DNA of 64,000 nucleotides from Chitinophagaceae bacterium (GTDB lineage: Bacteria > Bacteroidota > Bacteroidia > Chitinophagales > Chitinophagaceae): assembly GCA_016720825.1 (NCBI GenBank), contig JADKJV010000002.1:432833-496832 (forward strand), read 5' to 3'. The notes below the pieces were generated by a model. That model was not told the DNA's origin, did not search any database, and saw nothing but the letters and a program-made list of their open reading frames with translations. The translations under genes were made by a program, and so were the position numbers. Shown here in pieces: positions 37,027 through 48,043 of this stretch (positions are counted from its first letter, which is position 1; every line of letters begins with the position of its first letter).

Positions 37027-38718
37027 ATGTTCAGAATCTATTCCCGATTTTTTGCAGCACTGCTTGTCTGCTTAACATTCAGTTCCGCCAATGCCCAGTT
37101 GGGCGTAAATAAATCCAATTTTACGCACCAGGACAGCCTGCGTGGTTCCATCACTCCGGAAAGGGCCTGGTGGAATGTAATCAGTTACCACATTTTTGTG
37201 GAGCCGGATTATGACAGTAAAACGATCAGTGGCTGGACGGATATCGGATTTGAAGTAACTGCTGATGGTGACCAGCGCCGTATGCAGATTGACCTGCAGA
37301 AGCCGATGCAGATTGACAGTATGTTCCTGAAAGGCCAGAAGCTGACCAGTTATAAGCGTGAAGGCAATGTATTTTATATTGATTTTGGCGACAGGTCCTT
37401 TATGTCAGCCAAAACAGCATTGGAAAAGCATTTACCGGTAACCTTACACCAGTTGAAAATATATTTCCACGGAAAGGCCCGTGAAGCCATCCGCCCGCCA
37501 TGGGATGGTGGCTGGATCTGGGCTACTGATACAAAAGGAAGACCCTGGATGAGTGTAGCCTGCCAGGGACTGGGTGCCAGCGTATGGTATCCCTGCAAAG
37601 ATTACCAGGGTGACGAACCTGACCAGGGCGCGGTGATGGAGATAAAAGTACCGGAGGAACTGACTGCAGTGTCAAACGAGAAACTGATTGACCGGAAAGT
37701 AACCGGTGATCACAAAGTGGTTTATGTATGGGAAGTGAAAAACCCGATCAACAATTATAACCTGGTTCCTTACATCGGCTATTATGTGCATTGGGCAGAT
37801 ACGTATATTGGTGAGACTGAAAAAACACTGAATCTTGATTATTGGGTATTGGATTATAACCGTGCTGCTGCCAAAAAACAATTTGACCGGGATGTAAAAC
37901 GCATGCTGCGTGCCTTTGAATACTGGTTTGGCCCCTATCCTTTTTATGAAGATGGTTATAAACTGGTCGAATCACCCCACCTGGGCATGGAACACCAGAG
38001 TGCAACGGCATATGGCAACCAGTTTCTCGACGGATACCTGGGCATGGATCTATCCGGTACAGGCTGGGGGAAGAAATGGGATTATATCATTGTGCATGAA
38101 AGCGGCCATGAGTGGTTTGCGAATAACATCACCACCAATGATATTGCAGACATGTGGGTGCATGAAGGTTTCACCATGTATTCGGAAGTATTGTTTACAG
38201 AATTCTGGTATGGCAAGGAAGCGGGTAACGAATACTGCCTGGGGATCAGGAATAATATCAGCAATGACCGTCCGCTGATCGGTCCTTATGGTGTGAACAA
38301 AGAAGGCAGCGGTGACATGTACAATAAAGGGGCAAACCTGCTGCACACGGTCAGGCAGGTTATCAATAATGATTCCCTTTTCCGCCAGATCCTGCGGGGA
38401 CTGAACCGTGATTTTTACCATCAAACGGTTGATTCAAAAGATGTGGAAGCTTATATCTCTGCTAAGTCGGGCAAGGATCTTTCAAAAATATTTGACCAGT
38501 ACCTGCGTACGGTCAAGATCCCGGTATTGAGTTATAAAATGGTGAATGGTTTATTGAATTACCGCTGGGAAAATGTGGTGCCGGGGTTTGACATGCCGGT
38601 GAGACTGGCTGGTGACGGCGATATCTGGATTCATCCTGCTGCAAACTGGCAACCGCTGCCTGGGTATAAAAGCCTGGAACCGGATGACCTGTTTTATATT
38701 GAAACCAGAAAAGGCTGA
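37027..38718 (+). CDS. M1-family zinc metallopeptidase, exported
   Basis: 563 residues with a signal peptide (FFAALLVCLTFSSANAQ). The gluzincin motif HESGH is at 357-361 and the third zinc ligand Glu380 lies in VHEGF, exactly 18 residues later. A substrate-binding segment LGMEHQSAT replaces the classic GAMEN. The N-terminal beta domain binds the substrate amino terminus; the C-terminal ERAP-like helical domain of larger M1 enzymes is short here. Likely an aminopeptidase degrading peptides in the periplasm. Divergent from the peptide-binding lipoprotein with almost no gap, so the two may be co-regulated for peptide use. Confidence 0.9.
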   Translation: MFRIYSRFFAALLVCLTFSSANAQLGVNKSNFTHQDSLRGSITPERAWWNVISYHIFVEPDYDSKTISGWTDIGFEVTADGDQRRMQIDLQKPMQIDSMFLKGQKLTSYKREGNVFYIDFGDRSFMSAKTALEKHLPVTLHQLKIYFHGKAREAIRPPWDGGWIWATDTKGRPWMSVACQGLGASVWYPCKDYQGDEPDQGAVMEIKVPEELTAVSNEKLIDRKVTGDHKVVYVWEVKNPINNYNLVPYIGYYVHWADTYIGETEKTLNLDYWVLDYNRAAAKKQFDRDVKRMLRAFEYWFGPYPFYEDGYKLVESPHLGMEHQSATAYGNQFLDGYLGMDLSGTGWGKKWDYIIVHESGHEWFANNITTNDIADMWVHEGFTMYSEVLFTEFWYGKEAGNEYCLGIRNNISNDRPLIGPYGVNKEGSGDMYNKGANLLHTVRQVINNDSLFRQILRGLNRDFYHQTVDSKDVEAYISAKSGKDLSKIFDQYLRTVKIPVLSYKMVNGLLNYRWENVVPGFDMPVRLAGDGDIWIHPAANWQPLPGYKSLEPDDLFYIETRKG

Positions 38719-38747
38719 TAAAGCCCAAATCCCTTTATCTTTACCGC

Positions 38748-40123
38748 ATGAGCAGCATCCGGAGCAAAGTATTATTTCATCGCTGGTGATTTATACCAGG
38801 CTTTGCCATCGGCATCATTAATACGTATTTCTTTACACGGGAGGGAATTTCACCACAGAACAGTATGGCCTTACTTCAATATTCATGGCAGTGGCTACGC
38901 TGCTGGCCAATTTCGCCATGCTGGCGATGCCTTCCTTTGTTTATAAATTCTATCATTATTATAAAGACAACCTTACCCCGCGCAAGAATGATATGATGAC
39001 CTGGGCGCTGCTGGTTGGCCTGTTTGGTTTTTTACTGGTGATGGTGGGCGGGATTGCCCTGAAACAACTGGTGATCCGGAAATTCGGTGCCAACTCTGCC
39101 CTGCTGGTTGAATATTACCGCTGGGTTTTCCCCTTTGCAGCAGGTATGATGATCTATACAATCCTGGAAGCCTATGCATGGAATGTAGGCCGGTCTGTTA
39201 TCACAAACTATTTCAGGGAAGTACAATGGAAACTCATGACCCTGGTGCTGATTCTATTATTCGTATGCAGGGTGATTCCGGATTTCGACCTGTTCATCAA
39301 ACTGTATGCACTCGTCTATTTAACCATAGCAGCTTCTTTACTGGCTTACCTGTTGTATAAAAAGGAAATCCATTTTACACTGACGGTCAGCAAGGTCACG
39401 CGGCGGTTCCTGAAAAAAATACTGATCTTCTGTTTATTTATTTATGGCAGCACGATTATCAATGTGCTGTCGCAGGTGTTTGACCAGATTGTGATCGCTT
39501 CCGTATTACCGAACGGGCTGGATAAAGCCGGAGAGTACGGACTGGCTTTTTTGCTGACAAGTATTATCCAGGCGCCGCAGCGGGGTATTGTGTCTGCGTC
39601 TATCACCCATCTGTCAAAAGCATGGAAAGAGAAGAACATGGGATTACTGCAAAGAGTGTATCACCGTTCATCTATTAACCAGCTGATATTTGCCTGCGGG
39701 ATATTCCTGCTGATCTGGCTGAACCTGCGTGAGGCTATCATCACATTCCAGCTGAAAGAAGCTTATTTTAGTGCAGTCTGGGTATTTTTCCTCCTTGGAT
39801 TGAATAAGATTGTGGACATGGGCACTGGTGTAAATGCACAGATTATTGCCACATCCAATTACTGGCGGTTTGAACTCACGAGCGGAATCATCCTGATGAT
39901 TATGTTCCTGCCCCTCACCTATTTCTTTGCGAAAGCGTATGGCATTATCGGGCCGGCGATTGCCAGTCTTGCTTCTATCACTATATATAACATCATCCGG
40001 ATTGTTTTCCTCTGGAAGAAATTCAATCTTTTCCCTTTCACTATCCAGTCGGTATATACATTACTGATTGCTGCCGGCAGTTATGGTGTCACCTGGCTGA
40101 TCTGCCGTGACCACTTACCATAA
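38748..40123 (+). CDS. Wzx/MATE-like polysaccharide flippase (frameshifted, short C-terminus)
   Basis: About 458 residues with 12 or so membrane helices, of the oligosaccharide flippase class (IYTGFAIGIINTYFFT.., EQYGLTSIFMAVATLLANFAM.., GTGVNAQIIATSNYWRFEL). The first 140 bases change frame near 38765, 38800 and 38845; together they restore the family N-terminus. The end is abrupt: after YGVTWLICRDHLP the frame stops inside the convergent NlpC gene, whereas relatives go on for about 40-50 residues. It should move lipid-linked glycan units across the inner membrane. A TATCTTTA box at 38736-38743 is a weak promoter candidate. Confidence 0.78.
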
Positions 40124-40787
40124 CACCTTTGGAAACGGTGGCGTGGATAAAGCGGTTATTGCCGAGATAAACACCAACGTGGGTAATACCTCCGCCACCC
40201 CGTGTATCAAAGAAAAGCAGGTCGCCTTCTTTTAATTCTGTGGTAGAGATTTTGCGGCTCATGCGGTACTGGTCCCTGGAAACCCGGGGCAAAGCAAAAC
40301 CATAAGCTGCTGTATAAACGGCACAGGTAAACCCTGAACAATCCACGCCGCTGTGTGTATTACCACCTGTGCGGTAGCGAACGCCGTACCAGTCGTCAAC
40401 AGCCTCCAGGAGGGTGCGTTGCGGCAGGTTTTCGACTTCCGTATTCAGTAAGATGGAATATTTAAGTTGTACAGGAGATGCCGTTTCGATCATGGATTTG
40501 GCATCTGTGATGTTGGTATTGATCTTTTTGAGTTCTTCACGAACCAGTTGTTCGTCGCGGGCAGAAGTTCTGGCCATTAAAGCCGGGGAAGTATTCGATT
40601 TGAACTCTGTTTTGTCAACCGCAGCAGCCTGGGGCGTAACACTGATATTATCAATAAACCTTGCTTTGGCGGGTGCTGCAGGACTGGCACTCACCTGCTT
40701 ATTGCTGGTGAAGGCAAGCGGCCTGAAGCTGGTACAACTGCCCAGTGAAAGCGCTACTATTGATATGATCAGAAAGTTGAACTTCAA
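40089..40787 (-). CDS. NlpC/P60 cell-wall peptidase lipoprotein
   Basis: 232 residues with a lipoprotein signal (ALSLGSCTS, Cys18), a linker of 100 residues and an NlpC/P60 domain: catalytic Cys150 in DCSGF, His203 in THVGVYLG and the third polar residue His215 in RFIHA. It should cleave peptidoglycan peptides (D-Glu to diamino acid bond). The start is TTG at 40787, the only one possible after an in-frame stop. The C-terminus GVMVSGHGRSAR is shorter than usual, and the last 35 bases overlap the flippase gene. Confidence 0.88.
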   Translation of the reverse strand: MKFNFLIISIVALSLGSCTSFRPLAFTSNKQVSASPAAPAKARFIDNISVTPQAAAVDKTEFKSNTSPALMARTSARDEQLVREELKKINTNITDAKSMIETASPVQLKYSILLNTEVENLPQRTLLEAVDDWYGVRYRTGGNTHSGVDCSGFTCAVYTAAYGFALPRVSRDQYRMSRKISTTELKEGDLLFFDTRGGGGITHVGVYLGNNRFIHATVSKGVMVSGHGRSAR

Positions 40788-40830
40788 AAAATGGATTTAA
40801 ACAGTATTGGCGGGCAGGACAAAAACCGTG

Positions 40831-40838
40831 CAAAAATA
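40831..40838 (-). promoter_or_regulatory. Candidate minus-7 box for the NlpC/P60 gene
   Basis: Minus-strand TATTTTTG, full TAnnTTTG match, 44 bases before the TTG start. Confidence 0.45.
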
Positions 40839-41006
40839 AAGCCTGACTTCCGAAAAAAACCAGTTTAGGTCACTAAATTACCTGATAATAGTCAATTCAC
40901 AAATAACTAGCTGTATCAAAGTATGTTAGAGAACGTATTTTTATGTAAATTGAACCCACTATTTCAGTAAAAAAGCTTCGTGTTTCTTCATCAACCACCG
41001 TGAATT

Positions 41007-42227
41007 ATGCATTTATTTCTCAAAACCGGACTTATTGCTTCCGCCGTAATGGGTTGTGCAGGTAAATCAGAACAGGGACAGACCCACACAGATACAACTG
41101 TGAGTACGGCCCGGATGCCCCGAAAAGACACAGTGATCGCCCCGGTATTGAGTCCTTACAGTGATCTGGAATACCTGAACCGAGAGCAGTTAAATGCTGC
41201 CCCGGGTACCAAATCGGTGTTGTTTAATTCCACCGGATCGAAATTATATGCCATGAACCTGGAAGGCATGAGTGTGTATGAGTTTGACCAGGCCAGCCGC
41301 AAAGTGGGCCGCGAATTCAAATTCACCCCTACCCGCGGAACGGGATGGGATTATAATAAAAGCAGGCCGATTGCCTCATTCCAGGAGAAACCGGTTGAAG
41401 CCTGTTTCAGCCATGATGATAAGATATTATGGGTTTCACTGCATAATGCAGATGGCATTGTGCCCATTTTCGTGGATGATTATAAAACAGCTTATCAGGG
41501 TGCCAGTGACAGCCAGCGGAAAAAACCGGTGACTGTTTTATTCCCGGGAACCGGCAAAAAAGATTCTTTCAATGTGCCGTTGATTACAACAGGCAAAACG
41601 CCGAAAGTGATTGCACGCACTAACGACAGCCGGTATTTGCTTGTGAGTAACTGGCATTCCCGCACAGTGAGTGTGCTGGATATGAGTAAAGATGTTTATC
41701 CTTTCGGGAAAGTGATCAGTACTGTTCCTGTGTCGGCTATCCCCCGCGGGATTGTGGTGGATGACATAAGCCATAAATCGTATGTGGCAATCATGGGAGG
41801 AGCCAGCCTGGCCGTACTGGATAATGAACAGTGGAAAACGGATACCATATTAAATGTAGCGTCCAGTCCACGTCACCTGGTGATGGATACAAGCGGTCAT
41901 ATATTCGTTTCTTACAATAGCCTGGGCATGATTGCCTGTCTCGATGCGGCCACGGGCAAATCCCTGTTTACAGCGTCTACGCATTCACAGCCAAGGACGA
42001 TCGTATTATCCAAAAACCACAAGTTTATCTTCGTAACATGTTATACGTCCGATTTTGTGGATGTGTACAAAATCAATCCTGATTCATTTACCAAAATTGC
42101 ATCTTTGCCATGTGGCGGACACCCGGTTGGGGTGGATGTTTTTGAAAACAATGAGAAACTGGAAGCCTGGGTTTGCAGCTACAGCAGTGGTTCAATCAGT
42201 GTGTACAGTTTCCGTAAGAAACCCTGA
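41007..42227 (+). CDS. Beta-propeller (YncE/YVTN-like) lipoprotein
   Basis: 406 residues with a lipoprotein signal (ASAVMGCAG, Cys17). The rest is a seven-bladed propeller of the YVTN/lactonase-like class, seen in repeated strands such as SVLFNSTGSKLYAMNLEGMSVYEFD, ACFSHDDKILWVSLHNADG and KFIFVTCYTSDFVDVYKI. No enzymatic residues stand out; such proteins often act as periplasmic scaffolds. It precedes dnaE by 40 bases in the same direction. Confidence 0.75.
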   Translation: MHLFLKTGLIASAVMGCAGKSEQGQTHTDTTVSTARMPRKDTVIAPVLSPYSDLEYLNREQLNAAPGTKSVLFNSTGSKLYAMNLEGMSVYEFDQASRKVGREFKFTPTRGTGWDYNKSRPIASFQEKPVEACFSHDDKILWVSLHNADGIVPIFVDDYKTAYQGASDSQRKKPVTVLFPGTGKKDSFNVPLITTGKTPKVIARTNDSRYLLVSNWHSRTVSVLDMSKDVYPFGKVISTVPVSAIPRGIVVDDISHKSYVAIMGGASLAVLDNEQWKTDTILNVASSPRHLVMDTSGHIFVSYNSLGMIACLDAATGKSLFTASTHSQPRTIVLSKNHKFIFVTCYTSDFVDVYKINPDSFTKIASLPCGGHPVGVDVFENNEKLEAWVCSYSSGSISVYSFRKKP

Positions 42228-42267
42228 AGGGCCGCGACACTGAACTGATTAAAGAGCCGGTGCAATT

Positions 42268-45200
42268 ATGAAATTCTCACATCTTCACGTACATACACAG
42301 TTTTCACTGCTGGATGGAGCTGCTTCCATCCAGAATCTCTATAAAAAAGCAATCGCTGACGGAATGCCTGCGCTCGCTATCAGCGACCATGGCAATATGT
42401 TTGGTGCATTTGAATTTGTGGCAGAAGCTTACAAAAACAAAGACGAGAACGGGAATCTCAAAGTGAAACCCATTGTTGGCTGTGAATTTTATATTACAGA
42501 ATCACGTCACCAGAAAACGTTTACCAAGGAACTGCGCGATAAACGTCATCACCAGATTTTACTTGCAAAAAATGAACAGGGCTACCGCAACCTGGTGAAG
42601 CTGACTTCCCTCGGGTATATTGAAGGGATGTATGGCAAATACCCGCGTATTGACAAGGAACTGATTTTAAAATACCACGAAGGACTGATTGCCACAACCT
42701 GTTGCCTGGGTGCATCTGTACCGCAGGCTATTTTACGCAAGGGTGAGGAAGAAGGCGAAAATGAATTCAAATGGTGGCTGAATATCTTCCAGGATGATTA
42801 TTACGTGGAGTTGCAGCGCCATGGTATGGCCGAACAGGATAAAGTGAATGAAGTGCTGGTTAAGCTCGCGCGGAAATACAATGTGAAGATTATTGCAAGT
42901 AATGACTCACATTATGTGGAGCAGGATGATTTCAATGCCCATGATATCCTGCTTTGCATTAACACTGGTGAAAAACAGGCCACGCCTGCGTTTGCGCGAT
43001 TTTGCAGATGATGATGTGATGATCAAGGATAAGCGCTTTGCATTTCCCAACGACCAGTTTTATTTCAAGAAGACGGATGAAATGAGCAAGGTTTTCCATG
43101 ACCTGCCCGAAGCGATTGATAATACCAATGAAGTGGCCGGGAAAGTGGAGTTATTGAACCTGACCCGTGATATCCTGCTGCCGAATTTCCCGGTGGATAA
43201 AAGGTTCCAGATTTATGAGAAGGAAGAAAAAATCGGCAAGCATACGGTATCGGCGGATTCACTGAACCAGTGGGAATTCCTGAAACATATTACCTGGGAA
43301 GGTGCGGAGAAAAGGTATCATGTTATTACTGATGAAATCCGTGAGCGGATCGAATTTGAACTGTTCACCATTAAGATGATGGGGTTCGCGGGTTACTTTT
43401 TGATTGTAAGTGATTTTATCCGGGCGGGCCGGGAGAAAGGTGTGTTTATCGGCCCGGGCCGTGGTTCTGCTGCAGGGAGCGTCGTAGCTTATTGCATCAG
43501 CATAACCAACATTGATCCGCTTAAGTATGACCTGCTGTTTGAGCGTTTCCTGAATCCCGACCGGAAGTCGATGCCTGATATTGACACGGACTTCGATGAC
43601 GAAGGCCGCCAGAAAGTGATTGATTATGTAGTGGAGAAATATGGAAAGAACCAGGTGGCACAGATTATCACTTATGGTACGATGGCCGCCAAGATGAGTA
43701 TTAAAGATGTGGCCCGGGTAATGGACCTCCCGTTGGTTGAATCAAACGGGCTGGCTAAACTCGTACCAGACAGGCCGGGTATTGTATTGAAAAGGGTTTT
43801 GCATGCGCCGATGAAAACAAAAGACGGCGAGAAATCACTGGAAGAAAAAGATGGTTTAGGCAATGATGACCTGGAGAATGTAAAAAAGCTCCGTGAGATT
43901 TATAAACAGCTGGATACACCAGCCAGTAAAGTATTGCATGAAGCGGAGAGGCTGGAAGGTTCCGTGCGTAATACCGGTATCCATGCGGCGGGGATTATCA
44001 TTGCGCCGAAAGACCTGACTGACCTGCTGCCCGTTGCCACATCGAAGGATTCGCATTTATGGCTTACGCAGATAGAAGGTAATGTGATTGAAGAAGCCGG
44101 CGTAATCAAGATGGACTTCCTGGGTTTGAAAACCCTGACGATTATCAAGAACGCCCTGGTGCTGATCAAACAGAACCATGGGGTGGAAATAGATATTGAT
44201 ACAATTCCGCTGGATGATAAGCAGACTTTTGAATTGTACCAGCATGCATCCACCATTGGTACATTCCAGTTTGAAAGTCCGGGTATGCAGAAATACCTGC
44301 GTGAGCTCAAACCCGACCAGTTTGCGGACCTGATTGCGATGAACGCCTTGTACCGTCCCGGTCCGCTGGCCTATATCCCAAACTTTATTGACCGTAAGCA
44401 TGGCCGCGAGGCGATCAGTTATGACCTGCCTGAAATGGAAGAATACCTGAAAGAGACGTATGGTATTACCGTTTACCAGGAACAGGTGATGTTGCTGGCG
44501 CAGAAGCTGGCTGGTTTCAGTAAAGGGGATGCGGATGTGCTGCGGAAAGCGATGGGTAAAAAACAAAAGTACGTTCTGGATAAAATGAAAGCGCAGTTCC
44601 TGACAGGTGCTGCGGAACATTCATATCCCCCGGAGAAGCTGGAGAAAATCTGGGCTGACTGGGAAGCGTTTGCGCAATACGCCTTCAACAAATCACACTC
44701 TACCTGTTATGCATATGTAGCATACCAGACGGCTTACCTGAAAGCCCATTATCCGGCCGAGTACATGGCAGCAGTGCTGAATAACGCCGGCAATATTGAG
44801 AAGATTACATGCTTTATGGAAGAATGTAAGCGGATGGGATTAAAAGTACTGGGACCTGATATCAATGAATCCCTGAAAGGATTTGCGGTGAACAGCAAGG
44901 GTGAAATCCGTTTTGGCCTTGGCGGTTTGAAAGGTGTGGGTGAGTCAGCGGTGGAAGGTGTGATCAGCGAAAGAATGAAGAATGGTTCTTTCACTGACAT
45001 TTTTGATTTCATTAAAAGAATCAACCACCGCACGGTTAACCGGAAAACGATTGAGAGTATCGCCTTTGCAGGTGGCTTTGACTGTTTCCCGGAGCATCAC
45101 CGGGCGCAGTTTTTCCATGTACCGGAAGGTGAAGCAGTGAACGGGCTTGACCGGGTGATTAAATTCGGGCAGGTAATTGCAGCGCAGAGTGTGAATACAA

Positions 45201-45943
45201 CGAATACGTTGTTTGGTGACCTGCCGATGAGCATGGAGATCCCTCCTCCCCGGTTGCCGGAATGTCCGGTATGGCCACTGGTGGTGCAACTGGAAAAGGA
45301 AAAAGAGGTAACGGGGATTTTCTTAAGTGGACATCCGCTGGATCATTACCGTTTTGAGATGAAGCATTACGCGGTAACACCCCTGGCAGAATTCAACGAG
45401 TTCAAGGATACCATCAAAATGCAGCCGAATCCCGGCAGGCCATTCAGGCTGGTGGGCCTGGTGGCGGAAGCGCAACATAAGATTGCCAGAAGCGGTAATA
45501 AATATGGAAATTTTGTAATTGAAGATTATTCGGGGAAAACAGAAATTGTTTTGTTCAGCGAAGACTATCTCCGCCTGACCCCTTACCTGTTGCAGGGATC
45601 CTCTGTATTTATCACCGGATATTTCAAACCAAGGTATAATAAGGAAGAATTTGAGTTTAAAGTGCAGTCTGTTTCGCTGGCTGAGACCATGAAAAAACAT
45701 CTTACCAAACAATTAACGATTGACATCCACCCGCAGGATATCAAGGCGGATATGGTCAGTTTTGTGGAAGAGAACCTGCGGAAATTCCCCGGTAAATCAA
45801 CCTTGAAATTTGTTTTGAATGAACCCAAGAACAAAATGAAAATCAGTCTTGTAACAATGAACAGCGGGTTTGAAATGAACGAAGAGCTGATCCAGTTCCT
45901 GGAAGCAAGGCCTGAGCTGGATGTGCAGGTACTGACGGTTTAG
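42268..45943 (+). CDS. dnaE: DNA polymerase III alpha subunit (one frameshift)
   Basis: About 1,225 residues, the replicative polymerase. A PHP domain comes first (FSHLHVHTQFSLLDGAASI). The polymerase core carries GPGRGSAAGSVVAYC and the catalytic acidic motif PDIDTDFDDEGR. Later come the helix-hairpin-helix region, an OB fold (GKTEIVLFSEDYLRLT) and the tau-binding tail. The frame slips once near 42990: NTGEKQATPA then LRDFADDDVMIKD in the next frame. Since the enzyme is essential and flanking sequence is perfectly conserved, a missing base in the sequence is the likely cause. Start at 42268. Confidence 0.95.
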
Positions 45944-46026
45944 CAGATATGTAAGCTGGCTGACAGTTGTTAGTGACAAGTTTTACACAACTTTATGCCA
46001 TCACTGCATGTTATTTATAACGGACT

Positions 46027-46034
46027 TAAATTTG
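46027..46034 (+). promoter_or_regulatory. Candidate minus-7 box for trxA
   Basis: TAAATTTG, full TAnnTTTG match, 36 bases before the trxA start. Confidence 0.5.
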
Positions 46035-46070
46035 CTCCCCTGACAGAAACAATAAAAAACCCGATTTAAT

Positions 46071-46388
46071 ATGGCAAAAGAGTATAACGATTCCAATTTC
46101 CAGGCTGATGTACTGGCCTCTGATAAACTGACTGTAGTTGATTTTTGGGCTGAATGGTGTGGTCCCTGCCGCGCGATTGGTCCCGTTATCGAAGAACTGA
46201 GTAAAGAATATGATGGCAAGGTGAACATTGGTAAAGTGAATGTGGACAATAACCCGCAGGTATCTATGAATTATGGTATCACTTCTATTCCCGCAATCCT
46301 GTTCATTAAAAATGGCCAGGTGGTTGATAAATTAGTGGGTGCGCAGCCGAAGGGGAATTTTGTGAAGAAGATTGAAGCGCATATTTAA
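46071..46388 (+). CDS. trxA: Thioredoxin
   Basis: 105 residues with the active site WCGPC at 29-33 (WAEWCGPCRAIGP) and the cis-proline in TSIPAILFIKNG. No signal peptide, so cytoplasmic. Reduces protein disulfides such as ribonucleotide reductase and methionine sulfoxide reductase. Own promoter box and own terminator. Confidence 0.96.
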   Translation: MAKEYNDSNFQADVLASDKLTVVDFWAEWCGPCRAIGPVIEELSKEYDGKVNIGKVNVDNNPQVSMNYGITSIPAILFIKNGQVVDKLVGAQPKGNFVKKIEAHI

Positions 46389-46410
46389 GGAATTCAAAAG
46401 TAAAATTATA

Positions 46411-46449
46411 AAATCCCAGACCGGGTTAAAGCGGTTTGGGATTTTTTTG
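46411..46449 (+). terminator. Intrinsic terminator after trxA
   Basis: Stem AAATCCCAGACCG/CGGTTTGGGATTT (46411-46423 with 46432-46444, one G-T wobble) and a T tract. Confidence 0.9.
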
Positions 46450-46464
46450 TTTTACTAGGCAATA

Positions 46465-46544
46465 GGACACAAAGTGAAGAACAAAGGTCACAAAGTGAAT
46501 ACAAATACGTTGACGTAAAATTTTGAATTTTGATTTTTTAATTT
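46465..46544. repeat. CACAAAG nonamer words and A/T words after MFS stop
   Basis: GGACACAAAGTGAAGAACAA and GGTCACAAAGTG words lie at 46465-46497, the same words as at 6661 and 49184. Between them and the MFS stop codon are AAAATTC/ATTTTGAA words (46519-46544), another style also seen at 53288-53460. Confidence 0.65.
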
Positions 46545-47918
46545 TTAGTGTGATACAGCCCCAATCGCTTTCGGATCGTGTTTGTGTTTGAACATAATGA
46601 AGAAAAGCACCGCGATTACGAACGCATAGATCGCAAAGCTGAGCCAGATCGGATCCCATTGTTTGAGGAATATAGGTTCCTTGAATGTGCCGTCAGGATT
46701 GACTGTATTATACTTCAGTATCTCTTTAACAGCCGGATTGCCCGCATCTGAATTTACGTAGGCCAGCAGGCTGTTCATATCCATAAACTTCAGTGTATAA
46801 TATTTATCAATGACGTAGCCGCTGACTTTACTTCCGAGGTAGGCGCCAAAGCCGTTTGACATCATCATAAACAGTCCCTGGGCACTGGAGCGTATAGAAG
46901 GGTCAGTGGTTGTTTCTACAAACAGGCTACCCGAGATATTGAAAAAGTCGAAGGCCATTCCGTATACAATGCAGGAGAGGATGATCATCCACAATCCGTC
47001 GGCCGGATTACCGTAAGAGAACAGCCCGAAACGCAGTACCCAGGCGATCATGGAGATCAGCATTACTTTCTTTATACCAAATCTCCTGAGGAAGAATGGT
47101 ATGGCCAGGATGAAAACGGTTTCGGAAATCTGTGAGATGGACATAATGATGGTGGAGTATTTCACCACAAATGATTCAGGTCCGTATGCAGGTACTTTTT
47201 TAAAATCATCTAAAAATGTATCTCCGTAGGCATTTGTCAATTGTAAAGCAGCACCCAGAAACATAGAGAAAAGGAAAAACAGGGCCATTTTGTACTTAGC
47301 GAACAACTTAAAGGCAGTGAGTCCCAGTTGTTCAATTACAGAAGCATCCTTTTTAATTGATTTCTGTGGGGCACATTTGGGTAAGGTGAACGAGTAAATA
47401 CCCAGCAGGATCGCAGCGATACCACCGATGATAAACTGGTTACTGTTTGCCTTGCTGCCGGTAAGGTTGGTGGTCCACATAGCCGCGATAAAACCAATGG
47501 TACCCCAGACCCGGATTGGCGGGAATACTTTTACAACATCGAAATTATTTTTCTTAAGAATAGTATAAGAGATAGAATTTGACAGGGAGATGGTGGGCAT
47601 ATAACAAAGCATAGCTCCGAAGATGACATAGTACAGTTTATCGGCATCGTGGACATAAGGCACATAAAATAATATGGCTCCGTAGAGGATATGCAGGATA
47701 CCATACAGTTTTTCAGCATCAAGCCACTTATCGGCAATAATTCCGGTTAATGGGGGCATGATGATAGATGAAAGCGCCAGCGTGGAAAAGATCGCACCGA
47801 ACTGGGCTCCGTTACCCATTCCGTTTGAAAAGAAATAAGTGGCAATCGTAATGAGCCAGGCCCCCCATACATAGAATTGAAGGAAACTGAGGACCGTTAA
47901 CCGGGATTTTATATTCAT
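46545..47918 (-). CDS. MFS transporter, nucleoside:proton symporter type
   Basis: 457 residues from the ATG at 47918 (MNIKSRLTVLSFLQFYVWGAWLITIATYFF), chosen because that sequence is the family N-terminus. Twelve membrane helices. The pattern QFYVWGAWLIT..SSIIMPPLTGIIADKWL..RVWGTIGFIAAMW matches the NupG/XapB-like nucleoside permease family. It likely imports nucleosides, which would fit the uridine phosphorylase at 53.5 kb, though the genes are not linked. Convergent with trxA. Confidence 0.85.
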   Translation of the reverse strand: MNIKSRLTVLSFLQFYVWGAWLITIATYFFSNGMGNGAQFGAIFSTLALSSIIMPPLTGIIADKWLDAEKLYGILHILYGAILFYVPYVHDADKLYYVIFGAMLCYMPTISLSNSISYTILKKNNFDVVKVFPPIRVWGTIGFIAAMWTTNLTGSKANSNQFIIGGIAAILLGIYSFTLPKCAPQKSIKKDASVIEQLGLTAFKLFAKYKMALFFLFSMFLGAALQLTNAYGDTFLDDFKKVPAYGPESFVVKYSTIIMSISQISETVFILAIPFFLRRFGIKKVMLISMIAWVLRFGLFSYGNPADGLWMIILSCIVYGMAFDFFNISGSLFVETTTDPSIRSSAQGLFMMMSNGFGAYLGSKVSGYVIDKYYTLKFMDMNSLLAYVNSDAGNPAVKEILKYNTVNPDGTFKEPIFLKQWDPIWLSFAIYAFVIAVLFFIMFKHKHDPKAIGAVSH

Positions 47919-48010
47919 GATCAGTTTTTTAACGTTTCTGGACAATCAGGAAGGGAAGGTAAGGATTTTTGGTGTGCAAACTTTCTGCTTCCATGCTGCT
48001 TTTCCTGCCG

Positions 48011-48018
48011 TAAATTTG
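48011..48018 (+). promoter_or_regulatory. Candidate minus-7 box for mqnE
   Basis: TAAATTTG, full TAnnTTTG match, 25 bases before the mqnE start. Confidence 0.5.
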
Positions 48019-48043
48019 CAGAGAATTACCTACGCTTAAGTAT

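Noticed and set aside
42980..43011. Programmed frameshift in dnaE
   Set aside because: The break is in ordinary sequence (GCGTTTGCGCGATTTT) and would truncate an essential polymerase; sequence error is more likely.
43900..44620. Minus-strand frames of up to 187 residues
   Set aside because: Antisense to the conserved dnaE polymerase core.
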